Assembly (NCBI GenBank): GCA_013399305.1
Contig: VXAI01000019.1
Location: 3,442,765 to 3,506,764 of the forward strand
From: Rostratula benghalensis
Lineage: Eukaryota; Chordata; Aves; Charadriiformes; Rostratulidae
DNA: 64,000 nt
Direction of reading: 5' to 3'
The notes beneath the pieces were generated by a model. The model worked only from the letters and a program-made list of their open reading frames with translations. It searched no databases and was not told the origin of the DNA. Of the stretch, positions 1-11,031 are shown one piece after another; the first letter of the stretch is position 1; each line of letters begins with the position of its first letter. The translations under genes were made by a program, and so were the position numbers.

Positions 1-449
1 CAGTCATGAACTGAATTTTAACTGAGGCCAAAATATTTTTCAAACATTTAAGAAGTAATTAGCATATTTTTGTTGTTGCTCTATTTATAAATTATTACCT
101 TGCAGTAATTCTTCCCAGAATACTCTATCTCAAGCCCCGTTCCCATTTCAGAAAGTTGTAATACTAGCAAAATAATTTTGCTTCTGTTTATTGATCTGGG
201 TTTGAGCTCTTAGAGCCCAGCTGATTTTTCTGTTTTGTTTTAATTGATTAACGCAGAAATTACATTCCAGCTGAGCATTTGGTGGTCAATAAGATCCTGC
301 ATTTTATTTCGTAAGTATTTGAACTGTCTGAATTATTAACTTCATATTCACCAAGTCAGACAATGAGGCAGTCATGGAACCTGAGTTAAAACCAAGAATA
401 CTTCTGGTGACTAAGTAGCTCATAGGTTTCTATCACTTCCTGTAGAATT

Positions 450-466
450 AAAAAAAAAAAAAAAAA
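450..466 (+). repeat. poly(A) run
   Basis: Seventeen consecutive A residues followed by caaacccc. No recognisable retrocopy lies upstream, so it is treated as a simple repeat and not as the tail of a processed pseudogene. Confidence 0.9.
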
Positions 467-3187
467 CAAACCCCTCCTGGAATACATGTGAAAGTAAAGT
501 GAACTATGAAATGCTATTACCATTCTGGGATTGCTGCAAAGTAAATTCCATTACCTGGGGAAAAATCAAACATTCACAGATATAAATGTGAAATTGTCCA
601 AACTTTCATACTCATGTGCTTGCTGTACTGAGAAGTTAAATGAGCAGTCTCTTAAAAGCTTTCGTTTCTATTGTTTTGTGCCCTGACCAGTAAAAGCTCT
701 ATAAGATAATGTTGTGTTTCCTAAACAGACCAATATTAATTTCCTTCCTGTCCTGTTGATATGTTACCACAATTTTGTGTGTTGCCACACCAGGGGTTTA
801 AATGAGTGATATGCTCTTGTTGTCAGTAATTCTGCATTTTATTAAACTTTCTGTTGCCCTGTACTTTAGCTAAATAAAACTTAGAAATACACTAAAATAA
901 ACTGAAACTTTCCATCTGTTTGACTTTTTCACACTGCACCAGAGCTTCTTGGACAACTGTTATCCTGCAAACTACTCAAGTCAGGCAGACATCCGACGGA
1001 GAGTATGTTGTATTCTAATTACCACAGAAATGCTTGCAATTTAAATATAAGAAATGGCTCATTATACTGAGCATGTCAAATGTAGCAGTGTCCAAAATAA
1101 AATCCATATTCGGAGTCAGTTTGTCTGGTACAAATATGATTTTAACTTTCTAACAATGATGGCTTCCATATGATGCTGGAGATGATCAAAATAAGAGGGA
1201 TAGGGAAATAATTGGCTGGAGCAGACCTTTTCCTTTCTTCTTGATAGAAAATGTTTTAGCAGATGCCTATTCGGGAGGAACTCTTCCAACACTCTGGAAA
1301 TGAACCACATGAAGCTCACTACTGTAACTGCCAGCGATAAACATTATAAGAGAAAAAGGGTTTATTTTGAGTAGTATTAGGGGACATATCTTTAAATCCT
1401 CACTGCATGCAACTTACTTGCCTTAAAGTTAAAACTGTATCTCGAGGAAAAGCCATAATATTTTAGCTATTATTTCACAGCCCTAAAGTGAAACTTTTCT
1501 ACACTGTGGAATTTTGGGGTTTTTCCCCTGCTCATGGACTGAATAATTTCTAGAGAGGGGAAACTCAGAAACCTTTTGTGAAATGGAAAACATAGTTCTT
1601 CAATGGAACATGGGAATCACATTGAACTTGACAGTTTCCTTGGCATGATGCCACAGCTATTACCGTTGAGCCAGGAGAAGTCTGTAGCCAGTGGAAAATG
1701 GAAAAAAGATTTTTCTCATCGAGTTGTAGAGGATTGCTGATAATATAAAAGCAAAGTAAGAGTGCATTTGGCTTCTAGGTATCGAGAAAGTGGATGTGCT
1801 TCCACTTACTAGGTGTACAGTTATTAATGCACAGCTATAATTAAACAATAACTTGTAGGGAAGTTTATGGTTTAGCATCATTAGAGTGAGTAAATTAACT
1901 CATTCTTGTGTCAAAGATGGAAATATTCTGGGCATGGTTCACAATGACTTTTTTTTCAGATTTTGTTACTTCCTGCCATATTGCAGCTGAAATAAGTATA
2001 TAATTAATTATATTGCCAGACCATTTCTTAGAGCTGAACTGGAAGAAGAAACAGTGGTCAGTGCTTCAGCTAGAGGTTACTTAGAATGAGCTATTTTGAT
2101 TAAAAATAAGAATTCTTAAGAATGGTTTTTGTCCTCCAACAGAAAAATTGTTTCTAATAAAGTGAGCATCTCATGAGGATTCTCTATTAAATGAATGCTC
2201 TCAGGGAAGTAATCTATGTTGAATACTGCTTAAAAGAGGTGTATTTCAAAACAAATAACCTTATCTTGCTGAAGAAAAATACTCATAAAGAATAAAGACA
2301 GCTGACATATCTAGCTTTCCCAAGTGTCTTAGCAAAAAAGTTCCAGTGCTCCTCAGGATCTTCAACAGACCTCTCCCAGAGAAGGCAACCCCAGATTGTT
2401 TCACAAAAAGCACTTTAGGTCCAATGAAACTGACATTTTCAAATGAAACTTTGCTTTTTAAGGAAAAAAAAATAAAAAAAGGATCACAGCTACTATTTGA
2501 AACATAAATAGTGCATAAAGCAAACTGTACTGCTTCATCTTTTTCTTTACTGACAGCGAGATGAACACGTAAATCATAAAAAATACTCTGAATAGTTTTT
2601 CAACATTTTGAACTTAATGTACTCACCATTTTGAAGTAAAATGTACTGCTGGGAGCAAGTATGAAAGCCCTGCAAATCTCCATTTCAGGCTTATGTTTAA
2701 GTTTAGACAGCTTAGAGCTGTGATAAAGGAACTAAGCTCAGACCAGTGAATTCAGTTCAAATAATCAGCTTTAATGGTAAAACTGATGATGTTAGAGGCT
2801 GCAAGATGAGCAGCAGCCAGAGCATCCTGTGCATGTGCTGCCATCAATTCACATTTCTTTTGAGGGCTTTCAGGGAAAGCCATAAGCAACCTTCTTTTCT
2901 GACACTCACATGCATCCAGTCAAAAATTTATCCAGCCTGGGTATCTAACTGTTCCATATTTTCCTTGAACATCAATCCATACTCAAGACCTTCCACTTCA
3001 ATATATTTAGTGGGTCACCCCAGAGACAGGAGGTGATGAAGCAAGTAAACTGTGTGTACAGGCAGCCCATCCAGACTTGAGCATGACCCTCAGGCTACTT
3101 CTGCTTTGTGGTGTAATATCAGAGAAACTCCATCTGAACATCTTAGTTTCTTCTTGGTCCCCTCAACTAGTTAGTACTTGGGGACCA

Positions 3188-3233
3188 TTAAGAGATATTT
3201 GATGAGACTGTTAAGAGGTATTTGACTGAAAGA
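3188..3233 (+). repeat. imperfect 23-bp tandem duplication
   Basis: Two adjacent units both start ttaagag(a/g)tatttga and then diverge. They read as an old local duplication with substitutions in the second half. No function is apparent. Confidence 0.6.
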
Positions 3234-4567
3234 TTAACAAGACCAGAACCCAAAAAGGACTTTATTAAGGAAAAAAAGGTTATGGACTGTGTTACTTTAT
3301 TTATTCATAGTGCTCTTAGGTTTTCTGAAACCAGATGGAGAGCTGACTTTCTCATGAGTGATACAGTAGCATGAACTGTGAAGGCAATCCAAGGCTGGGT
3401 GAGTATTTATCATGCATTAGAAGATGAGAAGAAGGAAGTTTTGTTAAAGAAATAATTGTTAATATAATTAAATAGCAGGCTGAGATTTACTTCCATTTAT
3501 GAGGTGGTAAACCTGGATTAGGAAAGGTATGTTTTCCCCTTAAACACCTTTTAATCTGTGCGGTAGAAAATGTAGAATCCTAAATGGGAAAGCAACACAT
3601 ACTGACAGAAACAAACTTCAGGTTTCACAGAAAAGTTCTGGGATTCCAACAGTGTATTTTAAATATTCAGCATCCTAGCTGTTTAGCTGCTAAGCAACAA
3701 GACACTACATACTCTGATGTAAATTCACTGAGTAGATGCGTTAAATATTAAAATTAATCTACTTAGATTACAAACTTGGGACAGGCGCAGATGTTGTTAG
3801 GGGGGTTCTGTAGCAAATCTGTTTTCCTGTCATGCTCTTCCAAGTTCCATTCCTGCTGCCTAAAGGAATATTCAGTTGTAACTACACAATTCCTTGTATC
3901 ATTATTGAAATCATTGTTATATGCTAGGGAGTTTTTTTGTCCTTGTTCTTGGAAACAATTTGAAAGCTTTTGCTTCTACTTGCCTACAACTGGAACATCT
4001 ACTATCTCCTATGAATGATATCTTTTCTAACATAACAAACAGTTGACTCTCCACACGTAAACCTTGACATTCTCTGAACTGCAACGTAAACAAATTATGA
4101 CTTTTGCATTATTGACTTTGAGAAAAATGAGTCAAGATTTCTTGCCATAAAACTTCATTCCTTCCTATTCATTCATGCAAGAAAAGGCAGCTATATCATC
4201 TAATACATAATGTTCAGAAATGTCAATATAAACACGAAGAGGCATGAGTGACTAAAGCAGTGTAGAGTAATTCGGTGTAGAGTAGCTCATTTTTTGCAGA
4301 GCAGTTTCTATACATCTGGATTTATGACGTTCTTCTTGATTGACTTTGAAAACTGACCAGAGTTAAGAAAACTGAAAAGTCTTTTGATATATTCTTGTGG
4401 GTGATACACCTAAAATGAATATAAATCAAAGAAAAGAGAAAAGACTGGAAGGAAAAGAACATGAGAAAATAATCAAATAATAGGTCTCACAGAGATCTTA
4501 TAGAAAGTCCTTCACCCACTAGTCCCAGGAGTCTGAAAACATATTCAGAAGTGTCACTTGCCTTTTC

Positions 4568-5048
4568 TAGACACAGTAATCCAGATGTGGCCTCACCAGG
4601 ACAGAGTGGAGGGGCCGGATAACCTCCCTCAACATGCTGGTCACACTATTCCTGATGCACCCCAAGATGCCATTGGCCTTCTTCGGCACAATATCACATT
4701 GCTGCCTCACGGCCAGCCTGTCCACCAGGACTGCAAGGTCTCTCTCTGCAGAGCTGCTTTCCATCAGGTCGGCCCCTAACCTGCTATGATAGAGGGATGG
4801 GGCTATTCCTCCCCAAGTGAAGGACCCTACACTTGCACTTGTTGAGTTTCATTAGGTTCCTCTCCACCCAACTCTCTAGTCTGTCCAGGTCTCACTGAAT
4901 GGTGGCACAGCCTTCTGGTGTGCATCAGTTGCTCCTCCCAGTTTTGTGTTATCAGCAAACCTGCTGATGGTACACTCTGTCCCTGCATCCAGGGTCATTG
5001 AGGAATAGATTGAACAACACTGGACCCAGTACTGACCCTGGGACCAGA
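4568..5048 (-). mobile_element. CR1 LINE fragment, reverse-transcriptase region of ORF2
   Basis: On the minus strand this encodes degraded CR1 ORF2 reverse transcriptase. Two blocks are readable. At 4876-5040 the frame contains the catalytic-box region, ISRFADNTKLGG, with the box codons at 4948-4959. At 4567-4764 the downstream block reads [19 protein letters not shown] and then [13 protein letters not shown]1 elements normally carry an F/YADD catalytic box; here its last Asp is Asn. The two blocks lie in different frames, so the copy is frameshifted. It stops at about 4568, in the segment meaning 'HLDYCV', without the CR1 3' end or terminal octamers, and it is 5' truncated at about 5048, next to an older plus-strand CR1. 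It is an inactive fragment of what I judge a moderately young bird CR1. Subfamily was not assigned. Confidence 0.9.
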
Positions 5049-5054
5049 AAACCA

Positions 5055-5930
5055 ATCTAGAGAAAGGAAAAAAGTAATGGTTGAATTTCCCTAAAGAATT
5101 TAAGAAACTGGTCAAAGCAATTTCAAAAGCATTACTGATTATCTTTGAGAACTCAATGACAGATGAAATCTTAATCAACCAGGAAAAGAGTAAATGCTCT
5201 ACCTATTTTTAAAAAAAAATTAATCTGGGGAATTATAGACTAGTCAGTATGACTACGAAACTAAAATATTCTTTAAAAAAGAAAAAGGAAGGATCTAATT
5301 AGATAGAAGATAAGGTGATAAATAGGTCACGTGAAATCACAAAAAAACCCCCATGGAATCTATCTCATTTCCATCTTGTACAGAATAGAGGAAAATAATA
5401 AGGAATAAATGAAAGGGAAAAAGACATCAACATTTTATCTTCATATTTGTCAGTTATTAGATAGTGCCTTGTATAGCAATCCTTACCAAAAAAAAAAGAA
5501 AAATAAACTCCCCAAATCTCATCAAATTAGACCAGAACAAACTACAACTCTATGAAATAATATATCCAAGGAAAAAACCACTGGTTTCTAATCACAGCTA
5601 AATACATTCTCAGTAGTAGGATTCTATTTTAGGTCTCAGGAGTGACTTCAAAGATAAAGTGGTGAACTTCCTTATAAAATTTTTAGGTTACAGCAAGTGA
5701 AAGAGGTGCAGTAACTCAAGAGAACAGGATCAAAATGCCAGATGTTCTCAGTAAAGTGGAGAGCTGCTCTGGAATCGACATTGTAAATTTCAAAATACGT
5801 AGGGGCAAAATACTACTCTTTGTGACCAAATTAAGATAGCCAATAACTGCTAGCAAGTTAAAGTGCAGCAGATTATAATTACTAAGAAATTGCAACATAA
5901 AATTTAATAATTTAGGCAAATGCATCTATT
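5055..5930 (+). mobile_element. ancient CR1 LINE fragment (ORF2 interior), heavily decayed
   Basis: Plus-strand segments follow the interior of CR1 ORF2 as known from reptile and bird copies. 'aagaaactggtcaaagc' and 'atctttgagaactc' occur at 5100-5155. 'acctatttttaaaaaa' and 'ctggggaattatagac' with 'tagtcagtatgac' follow at 5200-5252, encoding the conserved 'PIFKKG...NYRPVSLT' region in decayed form. At the far end, 'gcagattataattac' and 'aaatttaataatttaggcaaatgca' at 5870-5922 match the later 'DRLEKWANKMKFNKDKC' region. No frame stays open beyond a few dozen codons. Many A-rich indels point to great age. The minus-strand CR1 at 4568-5048 abuts its left edge. The boundaries are approximate. 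Confidence 0.7.
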
Positions 5931-8900
5931 TATATTATTAATCATTTCAACTCTCTCTCCCTATACACTTTCCCATTTGCATTATGGAAACAAGCTCTCT
6001 GAGGCAGGAGCAGTACATTTGTGAACTGTGCTTTATACAACTGCAGTCTTATTCTCTTCAGACAAAATTCAGTTAAAATGATCATATTATTTAGTTGCAG
6101 CATGTAGGAGCTTGCTAAAACTGCACGAGTACTGAAAGATCACAGATTAATGCATGTTGCTAAGAAATTTCATCAATCTTTTTGGACGAGTTCAATAACA
6201 AAGAACAGAAACTAGTTTAAGCATGAAGAATATATAAATAATGCTAAAACCATTTCCCTAACTTTTTTGCAAGCTTTGCTTATTATACTTACCACAAAGA
6301 CTCAGCAAAATGCCTATTACATTTGCTTTACTTCAAAGAAGCGCAATCCAGTGTAACCAGAGTATGAAAACTAGTAAAAACAACACATTTCAACACAGTT
6401 TGAATATTAACAGGTGACACGGTTTTTCTTCTTCTTAGAGAGAAATATTCAAATTGTTGCAATGAGCATAGCAAGCAGAAGTATAAACATACTTTATCTC
6501 CATCAACCTACAGGCTGTCATTACAGAAAAGGAACAAGAAAAACTGAAGGAAGAACTCCATAAATTTCATAAAAAGCAAACAAAAACTTTCAGGGAAGAA
6601 GATCAAAGAGTTATATTGGAAATCAGTGACAATTAAAGGAAAACCGTCAATTTGATGAGACTTTTCAGTCTATCCTGGCTGTAAACAGCTCTTCAATTCT
6701 TCTGTCATTTCCCAACTGCTTTAAAGGTGGAGTGGGAAAAAAAGAAATGTTTTCCAAGCTGCTACTTATAAACTTAGTTGCAAAGTCATATTTAAGACAA
6801 CTTTACTCAAAACATGGGAAAATATGGAGACTTTTTGTCATAAATTCTTTACAGTTGAGGATGGTAGCATTGAAAAGAGGTGAGTCAAACTTCATGGGTG
6901 CACAGCTGAGTCTACAAGAACATCTACATAAATTCTGCACAGCACCTCAGTGGTACTCTGATCATGAAATGTTTTGTTGTCGCTGTTAGAGATTTGGAGT
7001 AAGAGCTTGTACTCAAAGAGGTCTTTATTTTTCCTTATCTTGGTCCTCTAGAAAGACCTATTTATGAATAAGACTTCAGGTAGCAGTGACTAGCAAATTG
7101 AGCTAAGGTAGGTATTCCTCTCTGGCACATTTTGAGTGCAGATGTAAGAAAACCAAGTTTTGCACAATCCATTTCTTTGCCTAGGCTTTGAGGTATCATA
7201 TACCCCTTTCTGATATTGTGAAAACCACAGAACAGTTTCATTTCATTTTATCAAAAGGTGAGCTGGAAGATGGTAGAAGGAAAATATATCCCCTCTGTCA
7301 TGCCACCCCATTCTTTGGGTAGTTAATCTGTGAGGTGAGATGCAGAAGGGTAATTTTTCCCTTGAGTGAAAAATGTTAAAAATTTTCAAATTTTCAGAAA
7401 TTAATACCTTCTGAGAAGCCATCCTTTTCTCTTGCTTTAAAGTTTTCTTGGAAAGGAAATTCAAAATATATAAGCATGTTCCACCCGTATTCCTTTGATC
7501 TCTCTATATCACTATTCTGCATAAATAAATTGCTACTTGTTCAGGTCTCCCATGTATAATACTGTGATTTCATAAACATCAAATATAATGTTCCTCAACA
7601 AACCTTCCCAAAGAAAGAAAGAATGTGGCAAATTTATTATCCTTTAGACAAGAGAACACAAAAATGGTATTTAAACATGTTCAGAATCATTTCATAATGT
7701 AAGATTTTTTTCACAATAACTTCAATACTGCTGTAGTTGAAAAATAACAAGGGGACTTCGCCAGGCTGTTGGTCTAATTTTTCTTTTCTTTTGAACACAT
7801 TTTGTGACAATCGTAAGCCTGTATTTCTAAGGTACATTTTTTATGGTCTGAACAGGCCATCTAATTCATCTCTGACGGCATCTGCTCATCAACTGACCAA
7901 ACTGTTAATCTTGAACACTGATTATTAGAGTCCCAGAAATCTTCTTGTTACTGTCTTATGGCATTAGGACTGAAAAAAACCACACTTTAAATCCCTGCAA
8001 GACTATTTTTACTATTGTTCTCAGAAGTTTTTAATCTCATTTTGAGCTACAGAAACCCATTATTGACAAGGTGAGAGACAATGTCACTAACACAGCCTTG
8101 ATATAACTAATTATTCTGCTGTCTTTTCTTGGGATATTGACACAGAAACACATCATGACTATTATTCTGTGCCGAGTAATATAAGACAAATAAAATCAAT
8201 GTTATCTAGCAAGTAAAGATAAGGAATGTCACAAACATAGCCTTTCACAAATTATTATATATTCAGCTCAAGGGATCCACAGTAAGCTGTAAAACCTGAA
8301 GCAAATGTTATAGTTTTGAAAAGATTAATACAGAGGCCATTACCAGAGTGAGGAAAACCGGTGACTGCAAGGAAATAGAGTAAAAGCACAAACTACTCTC
8401 CTCAAAGGGCAAATTGAAAAGCATGTTTGCAATTCAAGCTAATTAATAAACTACTTAACATTGCAAAACAGCAAAAGAAACTTTGCATAAACAACTGAAA
8501 TAAACACAAAATTAAGTAGGTCATTTACTCAGTAAGTCAGGGATGGTTTGTAGTAGGAGTAACCACAGGAGGCAAAGTTTTAAACAGAAGCTGAGCATTA
8601 AAAATTCTAGCTTTCAGGTAGGTTGTCACATTAAGAAACCTGCCTAGGCTCCAAATAAATTGCACGGAGACACTTACTGTCTGTCCAAGATAGAGGGTAG
8701 GAAATGCTAGGAAAGAAGCTCAGGCTGGACTGGTCAGAGGAAATCATCTCCAAATGACAGAATTACAAAATATCCAAAGTATATATTGGAATAACATGCC
8801 TGACCTTCAATTCAAGTGGCTGAAGCTCTAAGACACTGGTGCCGAAGGCCTTAGCTTGAAGTAAATAAACAAACTTGTAGAGAGTAATGAAATTTAGATC

Positions 8901-11013
8901 AGATGTTCTAATTTGCATCAATTAATTAACTCCTAATTGAACCAGAAAATGTTATTTACATCCAAGTGGTGGGGCACTGTCCTGTGAAGGGAGACCTTGA
9001 CTGACTGTATTGCAACTCAAACCCCAGATAAATTCTTGAATAGCTGAGCAAATCTAGACCCTCACGATAATTTAAGAGGAAGTGCATTAGAGATGAAAGG
9101 TTCTGACAGATGGCAGTAGCCCGTGAGTTGCCAGGCCGTTTTTCAGAGGAACGTTTTTTTACAGAGGAGTTTTCACCAAGAGTTTTCACCCTCTTTCCCT
9201 CTCTCTGCTTCCTGGCAGGATCAGTAACAGCAGAAGCTCAAATTAAATAAAGAGGTCTTGCTGCCACAGGTCTGCTTGCTCCTGAAGCATCCATCTTTCT
9301 AGCAATAAAAGCAGAAGCAAATAAAAGAACAAACTGTCATTTTTTTCCTGACATTTGAAATATAGTTGATTTGTATGCAAGTTTTATTGCAGTCTGAGCC
9401 CCTAGCCCTGTGTGCTTTTAAGAGAAAGACAAAGCACTGCAAATAACACAATTTTATATGACTCATAACTCTGTACTCAGAGTCTCACCAGTATAGATAT
9501 ATGTTAATCATATGTATGTGAGTTAAATGCCCAAGCAATGACAGAAGGGTGGACATTGGAGCCTCCAGATTGAACACAGATTTTAACACTACTACCAGTT
9601 AAGTTCTATGTCTCCTATGACTCCAGTATAATTAATTTCTGAGTAGAAATAGGTTCATGTGTAGAGTGGCAATTTACTATTCCTCTTTTTTTTTTAATAA
9701 ACATTTTATGGTCTGGCAGTGCTTGATGAAAATAGTTAATACTAATAACAATATGATATGGCACGTATCTGACATTATATATAGTTTTTCTACAATGGAG
9801 GAAACTGAAGCTTTTTCCAAGACCTCAATGCCAACAGCATCAGTCTTGAAAATGCATTACATTCATTCAAGAAACGTCATCAAGAAAGGTCAGGAACATG
9901 CTGATGTTGTAGAATAGTCTGGATTATTTGCTTCTGTGCTTGAAAAGATGTAAGTAGAAACAGCTACAGCAAAGATATTCTATAATTAGGTTTCATGCTG
10001 CTTTTGGAAGTTGCTTGTTATAGATCTTTTAATAGTAGATAAAGACACAGTTTGAAACTGTTCATTTGGATTTTCTGCAGCTTTAATGAAAAAATTAATA
10101 CTTTCCAAGTTCTGTAGGGTGGGGATTTTATTGTGTTTTCATTTTTGTGTCAGGTAACTGAAATGCCTCTTTTGACTGAATGTTTGTAACACTGAGACAG
10201 GTTCTTAAAGATTTATTTTTACAACACAAATATCTTTATATTGTCTGTCTTAGGAATTGCTATCCAAACTGTGGGGAAATTTCAACAGTTCAGAATTTAT
10301 CCCCATCACCTTTTAACAGGTGCTAAACAACTTCCAACTAACAAAGACAAGTGGATGACTCAAAGTGCTGGATTTTTCCCTCAAACTAGCTTGGACTAGT
10401 AGTTTAGTAAACTAAAGAACTAGCAACTTAGTGAGCTATTCAAGCCAGGTATCCCAAAGACTATCTAAAGATTTTTGCTTACTAAAAACCACATTGAGAC
10501 AATGGAATCACTGCCTGAAATATAAATCCATATCTTCAGGCCTAAGCAAAAGGACCATGTATAGACTTTCAGTTGTCTCTGACTCCCAGTACACGGGATG
10601 CTGGTTTGCAGCCTGTGCATCTACTGACCAGCAATAATACACATAGTAAGCAAAAGAAGAACATTTGAGATTTCCAGGCAGAATAATGTCACCTCCTTTT
10701 ATTTTCTGTGATATTCACGGACTTTGAGAACAATTCTAAAATCCAACTGATTCCAGAACAGAGGTGCTGGAACAGGAGAGATACACAGTTTGAAATACAC
10801 CCAGTTCAGTCAAATGTAGAAAAGGTCCCAGTAGACCATTTGAGACTGCAATGACATAAAAATTGGGCTAGATTGCACTGAAATTTACCAAATTAACCTC
10901 ATTAATTTTCTTCTGTCTATGTAAAAGCAAATATAACCCAAACAGAATATTAAGGAAAAGACAAAATTAATTCCAGATCAGGTACCTTTTCATCACAGAT
11001 ATAAAATTCATTC
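5931..11013. other. AT-rich non-coding stretch, no gene recognised
   Basis: No known repeat family or protein was recognised. The one point of interest is a short highly charged open frame at 6487-6636, described in the findings. A perfect 12-bp direct repeat (gagttttcacca/gagttttcaccc region) lies at about 9166-9190. Open frames are all below 90 codons and show no recognisable domain. Confidence 0.65.
6514..6636 (+). other. possible coding remnant or terminal exon (weak)
   Basis: After an acceptor-like site (pyrimidine-leaning tract ending cctacag at 6507-6513) a frame runs for 40 codons to a TAA at 6634-6636. Nineteen of the 40 residues are D, E, K or R, and it begins AVITEKEQEKLKEELHKF, which resembles a coiled-coil helix. 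The frame stays open upstream only to 6487. No gene was recognised. A-rich DNA readily yields Lys/Glu-rich frames by chance, so this may be nothing. A genuine last exon or an old processed-pseudogene scrap are the alternatives. Confidence 0.15.
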
Positions 11014-11031
11014 TTTTTTTTTTTTTTTTTT
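11014..11031. repeat. poly(T) run
   Basis: Eighteen consecutive T residues followed by cttctactt. It could be the A-tail of something inserted on the minus strand, but no recognisable element lies to the left. Confidence 0.9.

Larger units (their letters stand above)
1..4567. other. AT-rich non-coding stretch, no gene recognised
   Basis: No frame here has recognisable protein similarity, and the longest open frames are under 100 codons. It holds a poly(A) run at 450-466, an imperfect 23-bp direct duplication at 3188-3233 (two units beginning ttaagag) and an imperfect 15-bp repeat near 4260-4288 (gtgtagagta, twice). No CR1 sequence, CpG cluster or convincing splice-site pair was seen. It is most likely intergenic or intronic. 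Confidence 0.7.

Noticed and set aside
3300..3402. Possible exon between ctcttag and gggtgagt
   Set aside because: All three reading frames contain stops before the donor-like site.
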